Below, in pieces: positions 25,541-39,480 of a stretch of DNA of 64,000 nt. This DNA comes from Aquilaria yunnanensis (taxonomy: Eukaryota > Streptophyta > Magnoliopsida > Malvales > Thymelaeaceae): the NCBI GenBank assembly GCA_039654915.1, contig CM077593.1, positions 36,612,501 to 36,676,500 of the forward strand, in the 5' to 3' direction. The notes beneath the pieces were generated by a model. It did not search any database. It was not told the DNA's origin and saw only the letters and a list, made by a program, of their open reading frames with translations. Within the stretch, counting starts at the first letter, position 1. Every line of letters begins with the position of its first letter. The translations under genes and the position numbers were made by a program.

Positions 25541-26018
25541 TGATAGCAGAGTTCCTGTCGTTGAGGTTCTAAGGAAAGCTCCTTAACCTCAAACTCAATC
25601 AAATTTTCAAACACAGTCAATTTTTCCTCAACGATAGGAGAATTCCTGTCGTTTAGGTTCTAAGGAAAGCTACTTAACCTCAAACTCAATCAATTTTTCA
25701 AATATAGTCAATTTTTATTCAACGATAGGAGAGTTCCTGTCGTAAAGGTTCTCAGGAAAACTCCTTAACCTCAAACTCAAACAATTTTTCAGACACAGTC
25801 AATTTTCTTCAATGATAAGAGAGTTCCTGGCATAGAGGTTCTAAGGAAAGCTCCTTAACTTGAAACTCAATGAATTTTTTAAATACAGTCAATTTTTCTT
25901 CAACGATAGGGGAGTTCCTGTCATAGAGGTTCTAACGAAATTTTCTTAACCTCAAACTTCAAGCAATTTTTCAAACAAAGTCAATTTTTCTTAAACGATC
26001 GGAGAGTTCCTGTCTTAG
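25540..26018 (+). repeat. Short linker satellite between A3 and B2
   Basis: About five ordinary monomers, including GTCGTTTAGG, GTCGTAAAGG, a CAGACACAG monomer and a CAAGCAATTTTTC monomer. I found no long exact partner for this order elsewhere. Nothing other than satellite is present. Confidence 0.6.
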
Positions 26019-29000
26019 AGGTTCTAAGGAAATCTCCTTAACCTGAAACTCAATCAATTTTTCAATCACAGACAATTTTTCTTCAATGATAGGAGAGTTC
26101 TTGTCGTAGAGGTTCTAGGGAAATCTCCTTAACCTGAAACTCAATCAAATTTTCGAACACAGTCAATTTTTCTTCAATGATAGGAGAGTTCCTGTCGTAG
26201 AGGTTCTAAGGAAAGCTCCTTAACCTCAAACTCAATCAAATTTTCAAAAACAGTCAATTTTTCTTCAACGATAGGAGAGTTCGTATCGTTGAGGTTCTAA
26301 GGGAAGCTCCTTAACCTCAAACTTAATCAATTTTTCAAACACAGTGAATTTTTCTTGAACGATAGGAGAGTTCCTGTTGTAAAGGTTCTCAGGAAAGCTA
26401 CTTAACCTCAAACTCAATCAATTTTTCAAACACAGTCAATTTTTCTTCAATGATAGGAGAGTTCCTGTCGTAGAGGTTCTAAGGAAAGCTCCTTAACCTC
26501 AAACTCAATCAATTTTTCAAATACAGTCAATTTTTATTCAACGATAGGAGAGTTCCTGTCATAAAGGTTCTCAGGAAAACTGCTAAACCTCAAACTCAAA
26601 CAATTTTTCAGACACAGTCAATTTTCTTCGACGATAAGAGAGTTCCTGTCGTAGAGGTTCTAAGCAAAGCTCCTTAACCTGAAACTCAATCAATTTTTCA
26701 AACGCAGTCAATTTTTCTTCAACGATAGGGGAGTTCCTGTCGTAGAGGTTCTAACGAAATCTCCTTAACCTCAAACTTCAAGCAATTTTTCAAACAGAGT
26801 CAATTTTTCTTGAACGATAGGAGAGTTCCTGTCGTAGAGGTTCTAAGGAAAGCTCGTTAACCTCAAACTGAATCAAATTTCCAAACACAGTCAATTTTTC
26901 TTCAACGATAGGCGAGTTCCTGTCGTAGAGGCTCTAAGGAAAGCGCCTTAACCTCAAACTCAATCAAATTTTCAAACACAGTCAATTTTTCTTCAACGAT
27001 AGGAGAGTTCGTATCGTTGAGGTTCTAAGGAAAGCTCCTTAACCTCAAACTCAATCAATTTTTCAAACACAGTCAATTTTTCTTCAACAATAGGAGAGTT
27101 CCTGTCGTAGAGGTTCTCAGGAAAGCTCCTTAACCTCAAACTCAATCAATTTTTCAAACACAGTCAATTTTTCTTCAACGATAGGAGAGTTCCTGTCGTA
27201 TAGGTTCTCAGGAAAGCTCCTAAACCTCAAACTCAATCAAATTTTCCAACACAGTCAATATTTCTTGAACGATAAGAGAGTTCCTGTCGTAGAGGATCTA
27301 AGGAAAGCTACTTAACCTCAAACTGGATCAAATTTTCAAACACAGGTAAATTTTTTTCAACGATAGGAGAGTTCCTATCGTAGAGGTTCTAAGGAAATCT
27401 CCTTAACCTGAAACTCAATCAAATTTTCAAACACAGTCAATTTTTCTTCAATGATAGGAGAGTTCCTATCGTAGAGGTTCTAAGGAAAGCTCCTTAACCT
27501 CAAACTCAATCAAATTTTCAAACACAGTCAATTTTTCTTCAACGATAGGAGAATTCCGGTCGTTGAGGTTCTAAGGAATGCTCCTTAACCTCAAACTCAA
27601 TCAATTTTTCAAATACAGTCAATTTTTATTCAACGATATGAGATTTCCTGTCGTAAAGGTTCTCAGGAAAACTCCTCAACCTCAAACTCAAACAATTTTT
27701 CAGGCACAGTCAATTTTCTTCAACGATAAGAGAGTTCATGTCATAGAGGTTCTAAGGAAAGCTCCTTAACCTGAAACTCAATAAATTTTTCAAACGCAGT
27801 CAATTTTTTTTCAACGATAGGGGAGTTCCTGTCGTAGAGGTTTTAACGAAATTTGCTTAACCTCAAACTTCAAGCAATTTTTCAAACAGAGTCAATTTTT
27901 CTTGAACGATAGGAGAGTTCCTGTCGTAGAGGTTCTAACGAAAGCTCCTTAACCTCAAACTGAATCAAATTTCCAAACACAGTCAATTTTTCTTTAACGA
28001 TAGGAGAGTTCCTGTCGTAGAGGTTCTAAGGAAAGCGCCTTAACCTCAAACTGAATCAAATTTTCAAACACAGTCAATTTTTCTTCAACGATTGGAGAGT
28101 TCGTATTGTTGAGATTCTAAGGAAAGCTTCTTAACTCAAACTCAATCAATTTTCCAAACACAGTCAATTTTTCTTCTACGATAGGAGAGTTCCTGTCGTA
28201 GAGGTTCTAACGAAATCTCCTGAGCCTCAAACTTCAAGTAATTTTTCAAACAGAGTCAATTTTTCTTGAACGATAGGAGAGTTCCTGTCGTAGAGGTTCT
28301 AAGGAAAGCTCCTTAACCTCAAACTGAATCAAATTTCCAAACACAGTCAATTTTTCTTCAACGATAGGAGAGTTCCTGTCGTAGAGGTTCTAAGGAAAGC
28401 GCCTTAACCTCAAACTCAATCAATTTTTCAAACACAGTCAATTTTTCTTCAACGATAGGAGAGTTCCTGTCGTAAAGGTTCTCAGGAAAGCTCCTTAACC
28501 TGAAACTCAATCAAATTTTCAAACACAGTCAATTTTTCTTCAATGATAGGAGAGTTCCTGTCGTAGAGGTTCTAAGGAAAGCTCCTTAACCTCAAACTCA
28601 ATCAATTTTTCAAATACAGTCAATTTTTATTCAACGATAGGAGAGTTCCTGTCATAAAGGTTCTCAGGAAAACTCCTAAACCTCAAACTCAAACAATTTT
28701 TCAGACACAGTCAATTTTCTTCGACGATAAGAGAATTCCTGTCGTAGAGGTTCTAAGCAAAGCTCCTTAACCTGAAACTCAATCAATTTTTCAAACGCAG
28801 TCAATTTTTCTTCAACGATAGGGGAGTTCCTGTCGTAGAGGTTCTAACGAAATCTCCTTAACTTCAAACTTCAAGCAATTTTTCAAACAGAGTCAATTTT
28901 TCTTGAACGATAGAAAAGTTCCTGTCGTAGAGGTTCTATTGAAAGCTCCTTAAGCTCAAACTGAATCAATTTTCCAAACACAATCAATTTTTCCTCAACG

Positions 29001-32000
29001 ATAGGAGAGTTCCTGTCGTAGAGGTTCTAACGAAATCTACCTAACCTCAAACTTCAAGCAATTTGTGAAACACAATCAATTTTTCTTGAACGATAGGAGA
29101 GTTCCTGTCGTAGAGGTTCTAAGGAAAGCTCCTTAACCTCAAACTGAATCAAATTTCCAAACACAGTCAATTTTTCTTCAACGATAGGAGAGTTCCTGTC
29201 GTAGAGGTTCTAAGGAAAGCGCCTTAACCTCAAACTCAATCAATTCTTCAAACACAGTCAATTTTTCTTCAACGATAGGAGAGTTCCCGTCGTAGAGGCT
29301 CTAAGGAAAGCTCCTTAACCTCAAACTCAATCAAATTTTCAAACAGAGTCAATTTTTCTTCAAATATAGGAGAGTTCCTGTCGTAGAGGTTCTAAGGAAA
29401 GATCCTTAACCTCAAACTCAATCAAATTTTCAAACACAGTCAATTTTTCTTCAACGATAGGAGAATTCCTGTCGTTGAGGTTCTAAGGAAAGCTCCTTAA
29501 CCTCAAACTTAATCAATTTTTCAAATACAGTCAATTTTTATTCAACGATAGGAGAGTTCATGTCGTAAAGGTTCTCAGGAAAGCTCCTTAACCTCAAACT
29601 CAAACAATTTTTCAGACACTGTCAATTTTCTTCAACGATAACAGAGTTCCTGTCATAGAGGTTCTAAGGAAAGCTCCTTAACCTGAAACTCAATCAATTT
29701 TTCAAACGCAGTCACTTTTTCTTCAACGATAAGGGAGTTCCTGTCGTAGAGGTTCTAACGAAATCTCCTTAACCTCAAACTTCAATCAATTTTTCAAACA
29801 GAGTCAATTTTTCTTGAACGATAGGAGAGTTCCTGTCGTAAAGGTTCTAAGGAAAGCTCCTTACCCTCAAACTGAATCAAATTTCCAAACACAGTCAATT
29901 TTTCTTTAACGATAGGAGAGTTCCTGTCGTAGAGGTTCTAACGAAATCTCCTTAACATCAAACTTCAAGCAATTTTTCAAAAAGAGTCAATTTTTCTTGA
30001 ACGATTGGAGAGTTCCTGTCGTAGAGGTTCTAAGGAAAGCTCCTTAACCTCAAACTCAAACAATTTTTCAGACACAGTCAATTTTCTTCGACGATAAGAG
30101 AGTTCCTGTCATAGAGGTTCTAAGGAAAGCTCCTTAACCTGAAACTCAATCAATTTTTCAAACGCAGTCAATTTTTCTTCAAAGATAGGGGAGTTCCTGT
30201 CGTAGAGGTTCTAACGAAATCTCCTTAACCTCAAACTTCAAGCAATTTTTCAAACAGAATCAATTTTTCTTGAACGATAGAAGAGTTCCTGTCGTAGAGG
30301 TTCTATTGAAAGCTCCTTAAGCTCAAACTGAATCAATTTTCCAAACACAATCAATTTTTCTTCAACGATAGGAGAGTTCCTGTCGTAGAGGTTCTAACGA
30401 AATCTACCTAACCTCAAACTTCAAGCAATTTTTCAAACACAATCAATTTTTCTTGAACGATAGGAGAGTTCCTATCGTAGAGGTTCTAAGGAAAGCTCCT
30501 TAACCTCAAACTGAATCAAATTTCCAAACACAGTCAATTTTTCTTCAACGATAGGAGAGTTCCTGTCGTAGGGGTTCGAACGAAATCTCGTTAACCTCAA
30601 ACTTCAAGAAATTTTTCAAACACAGTCAATTTTTCTTGAACGGTAGGAGAGTTCCTGTCGTAGAGGTTCTAAGGAAAGCTACTTAACCTCAAACTGAATC
30701 AAATTTTCAAACACAGACAATTTTTTTTCAACGATAGGAGAATTCCTGTCGTAGAGGTTCGAAGGAAATCTCCTTAACCTGAAACTCAATCAAATTTTCA
30801 AACACAGCCTATTTTTCTTAAATGATAGGAGAGTTCCTGTTGCAGAGGTTCTAAGGAAAGCTCCTTAACCTCAAACTCAATCAAATTTTCAAACACAGTC
30901 AATTTTTCTTCAACGATAGGAGAATTCCTGTCATTGAGGTTCTAGGGAAAACTCCTTAACCTCAAACTCAATCAATTTTTCAAATACAGTCAATTTTTAT
31001 TCAATGATCGAAGAGTTCCTGTCGTTAATGTTCTTAGGAAAACTCCTTAACCTCAAACTCAAACAATTTTTCAGACACAGTCAATTTTCTTCAACGATAA
31101 GAGAGTTCCTGTCATAGAGGTTCTAAGGAAAGCTCCTTATCCTGAAACTCAATCAATTTTTCAAACGCAGTCAATTTTTCTTCAACGATAGGAGAGTTCC
31201 TGTCGTAGAGGTTCTAACGAAATCTCCTTAACCTCAAACTTTAAGATATTTTTCAAACAGAGTCAATTTTTCTGGAATGATAGGAGAGTTCCTGTCGTAG
31301 AGGTTCTAAGGAAAGCTCCTTAACCTCAAACTGAATCAAATTTCCAAACACAGTCAATTTTTCTTCAACCATAGGAGAGTACATGTCGTAGAGGTTCTAA
31401 GGAAAGCGCCTTAACCTCAAACTCAATCAAATTTTCAAACACAGTCAATTTTTCTTCAACGATAGGAGACTTCCTGTCGTAGAGTTTCTCAGGAAAGCTC
31501 CTTAACCTCAAACTCAATCAATTTTTCAAACACAGTCAATTTTTCTTCAACGATAGGAGACTTCCTGTCGTAAAGGTTCTCAGGAAAGCTCCTTAACCTC
31601 AAACTCAACCAATTTTTCAAACACAGTCAATTTTTCTTCAATGATAGGAGAGTTCCTGTCGTAGAGGTTCTAACGAAATCTCGTTAACCTCAAACTTCAA
31701 GCAATTTCTCAAACACAGTCAATTCTTCTTGAACGATAAGAGAGTTCCTATCGTAGAGGTTCTAAGGAAAGCTACTTAACCTCAAACTGAATCAAATTTT
31801 CAAACACAGATAATTTTTTTTCAACGATAGGAGAGTTCCTGTCGTAGAGGTTCTGAGGAAATCTCCTTAACCTGAAACTCAATCAAATTTTCAAACACAG
31901 TCAATTTTTCTTCAATGATAAGAGAGTTCCTGTCGTAGAGGTTCTAAGGAAAGCTCCTTAACCATAAACTCAATCAAATTTTCAAACACAGTCAATTTTT

Positions 32001-35000
32001 CTTCAACGATAGGAGAATCCTTATCGTTGAGGTTCTAAGGAAAGCTCCTTAACCTCAAACTCAATCAATTTTTCAAATATAGTCAATTTTTATTCAACGA
32101 TAGGAGAGTTCCTGTCGTAAAGGTTCTCAGGAAAACTACTTAACCTCAAACTCAAACAATTTTACAGACACAGTCAATTTTCTTCAACGATGAGAGAGTT
32201 CCTGTCATAGAGGTTCTAAGGAAAACTCCTTAACGTGAATCTCAATCAATTTTTCAAACGCAGTTAATTTTTCTTCAACGATAGGGGAGTTCCTGTTGTA
32301 GAGGTTCTAACGAAATCTCCTTAATCTCAAACTTCAAGCAATTTTTCAAACAGAGTCAATTTTTCTTGAACGATAGGAGAGTTCCTGTCGTAGAGGTTCT
32401 ATGGAAAGCTCCTTAAGCTCAAACTGAATAAAATTTCCAAACACAGTCAATTTTTCTTCAACGATAGGAGAGTTCCTGTCGTAAAGGTTCTAACGAAATC
32501 TCCTTAACCTCAAACTTCAAGCAATTTTTCAAACAGAGTCAATTTTTCTTGAACGATAGGAGAGTTCCTGTCGTAGAGGTTCTAAGGAAAGCTCCTTAAC
32601 CTCAAACTGAATCAAATTTCCAAACACAGTTAATTTTTCTTCAACCATTGGAGAGTGCCTGTCGCAGAGGTTCTAAGGAAAGCGCCTTAACCTCAAACTC
32701 AATCAAATTTTCAAACACAGTCAATTTTTCTTCAACGATAGGAGAGTTCGTATCGTTGAGGTTCTAAGGAAAGCTCCTTAACCTCAAACTCAATCAATTT
32801 TTCAAACACAGTCAATTATTCTTCAACGATAGGAGAGTTCCTGTCGTAGAGGTTCTCAGGAAAGCTCCTTAACCTCAAACTCAATCAAATTTCCAAACAC
32901 AGTCAATTTCTCTTTAACGATAGGAGAGTTCCTGTCGTAGAGGTTCTAACGAAATCTCCTTAACCTCAAACTTCAAGCAATTTTTCAAAAAGAGTCAATT
33001 TTTCTTGAACGATTGGAGAGTTCCTGTCGTAGAGGTTCTAAGGAAAGCTCCTTAACCTCAAACTGAATCAAATTTCCAAACACAGTCAACTTTTCTTCAA
33101 CGATAGGAGAGTTCCTGTCGTAGAGGTTCTAAGGAAAGCGCTTTAACCTCAAACTCAATCAAATTTTCAAACACAGTCAATTTTTCTTCAACGATAGGAG
33201 AGTTCGTATCGTTAAGGTTCTAAGGAAAGCTCCTTAACCTCATACTCAATCATTTTTTTAAACACAGTCAATTTTTCTTCAACGATAGGAGAGTTCCTGT
33301 CGTAGAGGTTATCAGGAAAGCTCCTTAATCTCAAACTCAATCAATTTTTCAAACACAGTCAATTTTTCTTCAATGATAGGAGAGTTCCTGTCGTAGAGGT
33401 TCTAAGGAAAACTTCTTAACCTCAAAAAATGAATCAAATTTTCAAACACAGTAAATTTTTCTTCAATGATAGGAGAGTTCCTATCGTAGAGGCTCTAAGG
33501 AAAGCTCATTAACCTCAAACTCAATCAATTTCTTAAATACAGTCAATTTTTGTTCAACGATAGGAGAGTTCGTAACGTTGAGGTTCTAAGGAAAGCTCCT
33601 TAACCTCAAACTAAATCAATTTTTCAAATATAGTCAATTTTCATTCAACGATAGGAGAGTTCCTGTCGTAAAGGTTCTCAGGAAAGCTCCTTAACCTCAA
33701 ACTCAAACAAATTTTTCAGACACAGTCAATTTTCTTCAACGATGAGAGAGTTCCTGTTATACAGGTTCTAAGGAAAGCTCCTTAACCTGAAACTCAATCA
33801 ATTTTTCAAACGCATTTAATTTTTCTTAAACGATAGGGGAGTTCCTGTCGTAGTGGTTCTAACAAAATCTCCTTAACCTCAAACTTCAAGCAATTTTTCA
33901 AACAGAGTCAATTTTTCTTGAACGATAGGAGAGTTCTTGTCGTAGAGGTTCTACGGAAATCTCCTTAACCTCAAACTCAATCAAATTTTCAAACATAGTC
34001 AATTTTTCTTCAACGATAAGAGAGTTCCTGTCGTTGAGGTTCTAAGGAAAGCTCTTCAACCTCAAACTCAAAAAAATTTTCAAACACAGTCAATTTTTCT
34101 TAAACGATACGAGAGTTCCTGTCGTAAAGGTTCTAAGGAAAGCTCCTTAACATCAAACTCAAATAATTTTTCAAACACAGTCAATTTTTCTTCAACGATA
34201 GGAGAGTTCCTGTCGTAGAGGGTCTAGCGAAAGCTCCTTAACCTCAAACTCAATCAATTTCTCAAACAAAGTCAATTTTTCTTCAACGATATGAGAGTTC
34301 CTATCGTAGAGGTTCTAACGAAATCTCCTTAACCTCAAACTTCAAGCAATTTTTCAAACAGAGTCAATTTTTCTTGAACGATAGGAGAGTTCCTGTCGTA
34401 GAGGTTCTAAGGAAAGCTCCTTAACCTCAAACTGAATCAAATTTCCAAACACAGTCAATTTTTCTTTAACGATAGGAGAGTTCCTGTCGTAGAGGTTCTA
34501 AGGAAAGCGCCTTAACCTCAAACTCAATCAAATTTTCAAACACAGTCAATTTTTCTTCAACGATAGGAGATTTCGTATCGTTGAGGTTCTAAGGAAAGCT
34601 CCTTAACCTCAAACTCAATCAATTTTTCAAACACAGTCAATTTTTCTTCAACGATAGGAGAGTTCTTGTCGCAGAGGTTCTCAGGAAAGCTCCTTAACCT
34701 CAAACTCAATCAATTTTTCAAACACAGTCAATTTTTCTTCAATGATATGAGAGTTCCTGTCGTAAAGGTTCTCAGGAAAGCTCCTTAACCTCAAACTCAA
34801 TTAATTTTTCAAACACAGTCAATTTTTCTTCAATGATAGGAGAGTTCCTGTCGTAGAGGTTCTAAGGAAAGATCCTTAACCTCAAACTCTATCAAATTTT
34901 CAAACACAGTCAATTTTTCTTCAACGATAGGAGAATTCCTGTCGTTGAGGTTCTAAGCAAAGCTCCTTAACCTCAAACTCAATCAATTTTTTAAATATAG

Positions 35001-35265
35001 TCAATTTTTATTCAACGATAGGAGAGTTCCTGTCGTAAAGGTTCTCAGGAAAGCTCCTTAACCTCAAACTCAAACAATTTTTCAGACACAGTCAATTTTC
35101 TTCAACGATGAGAGAGTTCCTGTTATACAGGTTCTAAGGAAAGCTCCTTAACCTGAAACTCAATCAATTTTTCAAACGCAGTCAATTTTTCTTAAACGAT
35201 AGGGGAGTTCCTGTCGTAGAGGTTCTAACGAAATCTCCTTAACCTCAAACTTCAAGCAATTTTTC
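26018..35265 (+). repeat. Segment B, copy 2 (B2)
   Basis: Second copy of the ~9.25-kb segment at 14245. Differences from B1 are few and mostly single bases, for example AATTTGTGAAAC near 29060 against AATTTTTCAAAC. Identity looks about 98-99% in the blocks compared, but this was not computed. The match ends near 35265: B1 continues with CAAAGAGAGTCAATTC and B2 with CAAACAGAGTC and TTTTTGTTGAACG. Confidence 0.9.
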
Positions 35266-35963
35266 AAACAGAGTCAATTTTTGTTGAACGATAGGAGAGT
35301 TCCTGTCGTAGAGGTTCTAACGAAAGCTCCTTAACCTCAAACTGAATCAAATTTTCAAACACAGTCAATTTTTCTTCAACGATAGAAGAGTTCCTGTCGT
35401 AGAGGTTCTAAGGAAAGCTCCTTAACCTCAAACTCAATCAAATCTCCAAACACAGTCAATTTTTCTTCAACGATAGGAGAGTTCCTGTCGTAGAGGTTCT
35501 AAGGAAAGCGCCTTAACCTGAAACTCAATCAAATTTTCAAACACAATCAATTTTTCTTCAACGATAGGAGTGTTCGTATCGTTGAGGTTCTAAGGAAAGC
35601 TCCTTAACCTCAAACTCAATCAATTTTTCAAACACAGTCAATTTCTCTTCAACGATAGGAGAGTTCCTGTCGTAGAGGTTCTCAGGAAAGCTCCTTAACC
35701 TCAAACTCAATCAATATTTCAAACACAGTCAATTTTTCTTCAACGATAGGAGAGTTCCTGTCGTAAAGGTTCTCAGGAAAGCTCCTTAACCTCAAACTCA
35801 ATCAAATTTTCAAACACAGTGAATTTTTCTTCAATGATAGGAGAGTTCCTGTCATAGAGGTTCTAAGGAAAAATCCTTAACCTCAAACTCAATCAAATTT
35901 TCAAACACAGTCAATTTTTCTTCAACGGTAGGAGAATTCCAGTCGTTGAGGTTTTAAGGAAAG

Positions 35964-36033
35964 CTCATTAACCTCAAACTGAATCAATATTTCAACTATA
36001 GGAGAGTTCCTGTCGTAAACGTTCTCAGGAAAG
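35964..36033 (+). repeat. 70-bp variant monomer (21-bp deletion)
   Basis: AATCAATATTTCAACTATAGG replaces the usual two-tract region. The missing 21 bp lie between two TTCAA direct repeats that are 21 bp apart in a normal monomer. Confidence 0.8.
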
Positions 36034-37874
36034 TTCCTTAACCTCAAACTCAAAAAATTTTTCCAACAAAGTCAACTTTTCTTCAACGATAGGAGAGTTC
36101 CTGTCGTAGAGGTTCTAACGCAAGCTCCTTAACCTCAAACTCAATCAATTTTTCAAACAAAGTCACTTTTTCTTCAACGATAGGAGAGTTCCTATCGTAG
36201 AGGTTCTAACGAAATCTCCTTAACCTCAAACTTCAAGCAATTTTTCAAACAGAGTCAATTTCTCTTAAACGATAGGAGAGTTCCTATCGTAGAGGTTCTA
36301 AGGAAAGCTCCTTAACCTCAAACTGAATCAAATTACCAAACACAGTCAATTTTTCTTCAACGATAGGAGAGTTCCTGTCGTAGAGGTTCTAAGGAAAGCG
36401 CCTTAACCTCAAACTGAATCAAATTTTCAAACATAGTGAATTTTTCTTTAACGATAGGAGAGTTCGTATCGTTGAGGTTCTAAGGAAAGCTCCTTAACCT
36501 CAAACTCAATCAATTTTTCAAACACAGTCAATTTTTCTTCAACGATAGGAGAGTTCCTGTCATAGAGGTTCTAAGGAAAGATCCTTAACCTCAAACTCAA
36601 TCAAATTTTCAAACGCAGTCAATTTTTCTTCAACGATAGGAGAGTTCCTGTCGTAGAGGTTCTCAGGAAAGCTCCTTAACCTCAAACTCAATCAATATTT
36701 CAAACACAATGAATTTTTCTTCAACGATAGGAGAGTTCCTGTCGTAAAGGTTCTTAGGAAAGCTCCTTAACCTCAAACTCAAACAATTTTTCAGACGCAG
36801 TCAATTTTTCTTCATTGATAGGAGAGTTCCTGTCGTAGAGGTTCTAAGGAAAGCTCCTTAACCTCAAACTCAATCAAATTTTCAAGCACAGTCAATTTTT
36901 GTTCATTGATAGGAGAGTTCCTGTCGTAGAGGTTCTCAGGAAAGCTCCTTAACCTCAAACTCAATCAATTTTTCAAATATAGTCAATTTTTCCTCAACGA
37001 TAGGAGAGTTCCTGTTGTAAAAGTTCTAAGGAAATCTACTTAACCTCAAACTTAATCAAATTTACAAACACAGTCAATTTTTCTCCAACGATAAAAGTGT
37101 TCCTCTCGTTGAGGTTATAAGGAAAGCTCTTCAACCTCAAACCCAAAAAAATTTTCAAACACAGTCACTTTTTCTTCAACGATACGAGAGTTCCTGTCGT
37201 AGAGGTTCTAAGGAAAACTCCTTAACCTCAAACTCAAAAAATTTTTCAAACACAGTCAATTTTTCTTCAACGATAGGAGAGTCCCTGTCGTAGAGGTTCT
37301 AAGGAAAGCTCCTTAACCTCAAACTCAATCAATTTTTCAAACACAATCAATTTTTCTTCAACAATAGGAGAGATTCTGTTGTAGAGGTCCTAACGAAATC
37401 TCCTTAACCTCAAACTTCAAGCAATTTTTCAAACAGAGTCAATTTTTCTTGAACGATGGGAGAGTTCCTGTCGTAGAGGTTCTAAGGAAAGCTCCTTAAC
37501 CTCAAACTGAATCAAATTTTCAAACACAGTCAATTTTTCTTCAAGGATAGGAGTGTTCCTGTCGTAGAGGTTCTAAGAAAATCTCCTGAACCTCAAACTC
37601 AATCAAATTTTCAAACACAGTCAATTTTTCTTCAACGATAGGAGAGTTCCTGTCGTAGAGGTTCTTAGGAGAGCTCCTTAACCTCAAACTCAATCAAATT
37701 TTCAAACACAGTCATTTCTCTTCAACGATAAGAGAACTCCTGTCGTTGAGGTTCTATTGAAAGCTCCTTAACCTCAAACTCAGTCAATTTTTCAGATACA
37801 GTCAATTTTTCTTCAACGATAGGAGAGTTCCTGTCGTAGTGGTTCTCAGGAAAGCTCCTTAACCTCAAACTCAA

Positions 37875-37910
37875 TCAATTTTTCAAACACAATCAATTTT
37901 TCAAACACAA
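37875..37910 (+). repeat. Exact 18-bp tandem duplication (109-bp monomer)
   Basis: TCAATTTTTCAAACACAA occurs at 37875-37892 and again at 37893-37910, followed by the normal TCAATTTTTC at 37911. It is the reciprocal of the 18-bp deletion seen in the 73-bp monomers. Confidence 0.92.
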
Positions 37911-38143
37911 TCAATTTTTCTTCAATCATAAGAGAGTTCCTGTCGTAGAGGTTCTAAGGAAAGCTCCTTATCCTCAAACTCAATAAAATTTTCAAACATA
38001 GTCAATTTATCTTCAATCATAGGAGGGTTCCTGTCGTGTAGGTTCTAAGGAAAGCTGTTTAACCTCAAACTCAATAATTTTTCAAACACAGCTATTTTTT
38101 TTCAACGACAGGAGAGTTCCTTTTATAGAGGTCCTAAGCAAAG

Positions 38144-38221
38144 CTCCTTAACAAATTTTCAAACACAGTGAATTTTCCTTCAACGATAGAAGAGTTCCTA
38201 TCGTAGAGGTTCTAACGAAAT
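38144..38221 (+). repeat. 78-bp variant monomer (13-bp deletion)
   Basis: CTCCTTAAC joins directly to AAATTTTC, losing 13 bp. The normal neighbouring form (CTCAAACTAAAACAAATTTTC region) has AAC on both sides of the lost stretch. Confidence 0.8.
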
Positions 38222-38799
38222 CTCCTTAACGTCATGCTTCAGTCAATTTTTCAAACACAGTCAATTTTTCTTCAATGATAAGAGAGTTCCTGTTGTAGAG
38301 CTTCTAAGGAATTCTCCTTAACCTCAAACACAATCAAATTTTCAAACACAATCAATTTTTCTTCAACGATAGGAGAGTTCCTGCCGTAGAGGTTCTAAGG
38401 AAAGCACCTTAACCTCAAACTCAATCAAAATTTCAAACACAGTCAATTTTTCTTCAACGATAGGAGAGTTCCTATCGTAGAGGTTCTAAGAAAAGCTCGT
38501 TAACCTCAAACTCTATCAAATTTTCAAACACGGTCAATTTTTCTTCAACGATACGAGAGTTCCTGTCGTAGAGGTTCTAAGGAAAGCTCCTTAACCTCAA
38601 ACTCAATCAATTTTTCAAACGCAGTCAATTTTTCTACAACGATAGGAGAGTTCCTGTTGTAGAGGTTCTAAGGAAAGCTCCTTAACCTCAAACTAAATCA
38701 AATTTTTAAACACAATCAATTTTTCTTAACCGATTGGAGAGTTCCTGTCGTAGAGGTTCTAAGGAAATCACCTTAACCACAAACTTCAATCAATTTTTC

Positions 38800-39480
38800 A
38801 AACACAGTCAATTTTTTTTCGACGATAAGGGAATTCCTGTGGTCGAGGTTCTAAGGAAATCTCCTTAACCTGAAATTCAATCAATTTTTCTTCAACGATA
38901 GGAGAGTTCCTGTCGTAGAGGTTCTAAGGAAATCTCCTTCATCTCAAACTCAATCAAATTTTCAAACACAGTCAATTTTTCTTCAACGATAAGAGAGTTC
39001 CTGTCGTAGAGGTTCTAAGGAAAGCTCCTTAACCTCAAACTCAATCAAAATTTCAAACACAGTCAATTTTTCTTCAACGATAGGAGAGTTCCTGTCGTAG
39101 ATGTTCTAAGAAAAGCTCGTTAACCTCAAACTCTATCAAATTTTCAAACACAGTCAATGTTTCTTCAACGATAGGAGAGTTCCTGTCGTAGAGGTTCTAA
39201 GGAGAGCTCCTTAACCTCAAACTCAATCAATTTTTCAAACACAATTAATTTTTCTTCAATGATAGGAGAATTCCTGTCGTAGAGGTTCTAAGAAAAGCTC
39301 CTTAACCTCAAACTTAATCATATTTTCAAACACGGTCAATTTTTCTTCAACAATTGGAGAGTTCCTGTCGTAGAGGTTCTAAGGAAATCTCCTTAACCAC
39401 AAACTTCAATCAATTTTTCAAAATAGTCAATTTTTCTTCAGCGATAAGAGATTTCCTGTGGTCGAGGTTCTAAGGAAATC
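38800..39480 (+). repeat. 619-bp seven-monomer repeat
   Basis: The GTGGTCGAGG tag at 38839 recurs at 39458, an offset of 619 bp, exactly six 91-bp monomers plus one 73-bp monomer. Each copy has the CCACAAACTTCAATC monomer followed by a short monomer (38861, 73 bp; 39480, 72 bp). Confidence 0.75.

Larger units (their letters stand above)
35265..38800 (+). repeat. Transition zone with irregular monomers
   Basis: Satellite without a clear long partner in the window. It holds several odd-length monomers: 70 bp at 35964-36033, 109 bp around 37875-37910, and 78 bp at 38144-38221. Monomer variants shift here from the 7.4-36 kb set toward the set seen on the right. No gene or insertion is visible. 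Confidence 0.7.

Noticed and set aside
15804..27769. Identical forward open frames of 63 codons at 15804-15995 and 27578-27769
   Set aside because: Identity is due to the B1/B2 duplication of non-coding satellite. There is no similar longer frame, no start context and no known domain.
14245..35265. B1/B2 duplication as a pure assembly artefact
   Set aside because: Not excluded, but the copies differ at scattered bases and by a one-base indel near 14621, and are flanked by different satellite (A2 before B1, A3 plus linker before B2). That is more in keeping with a real duplication.
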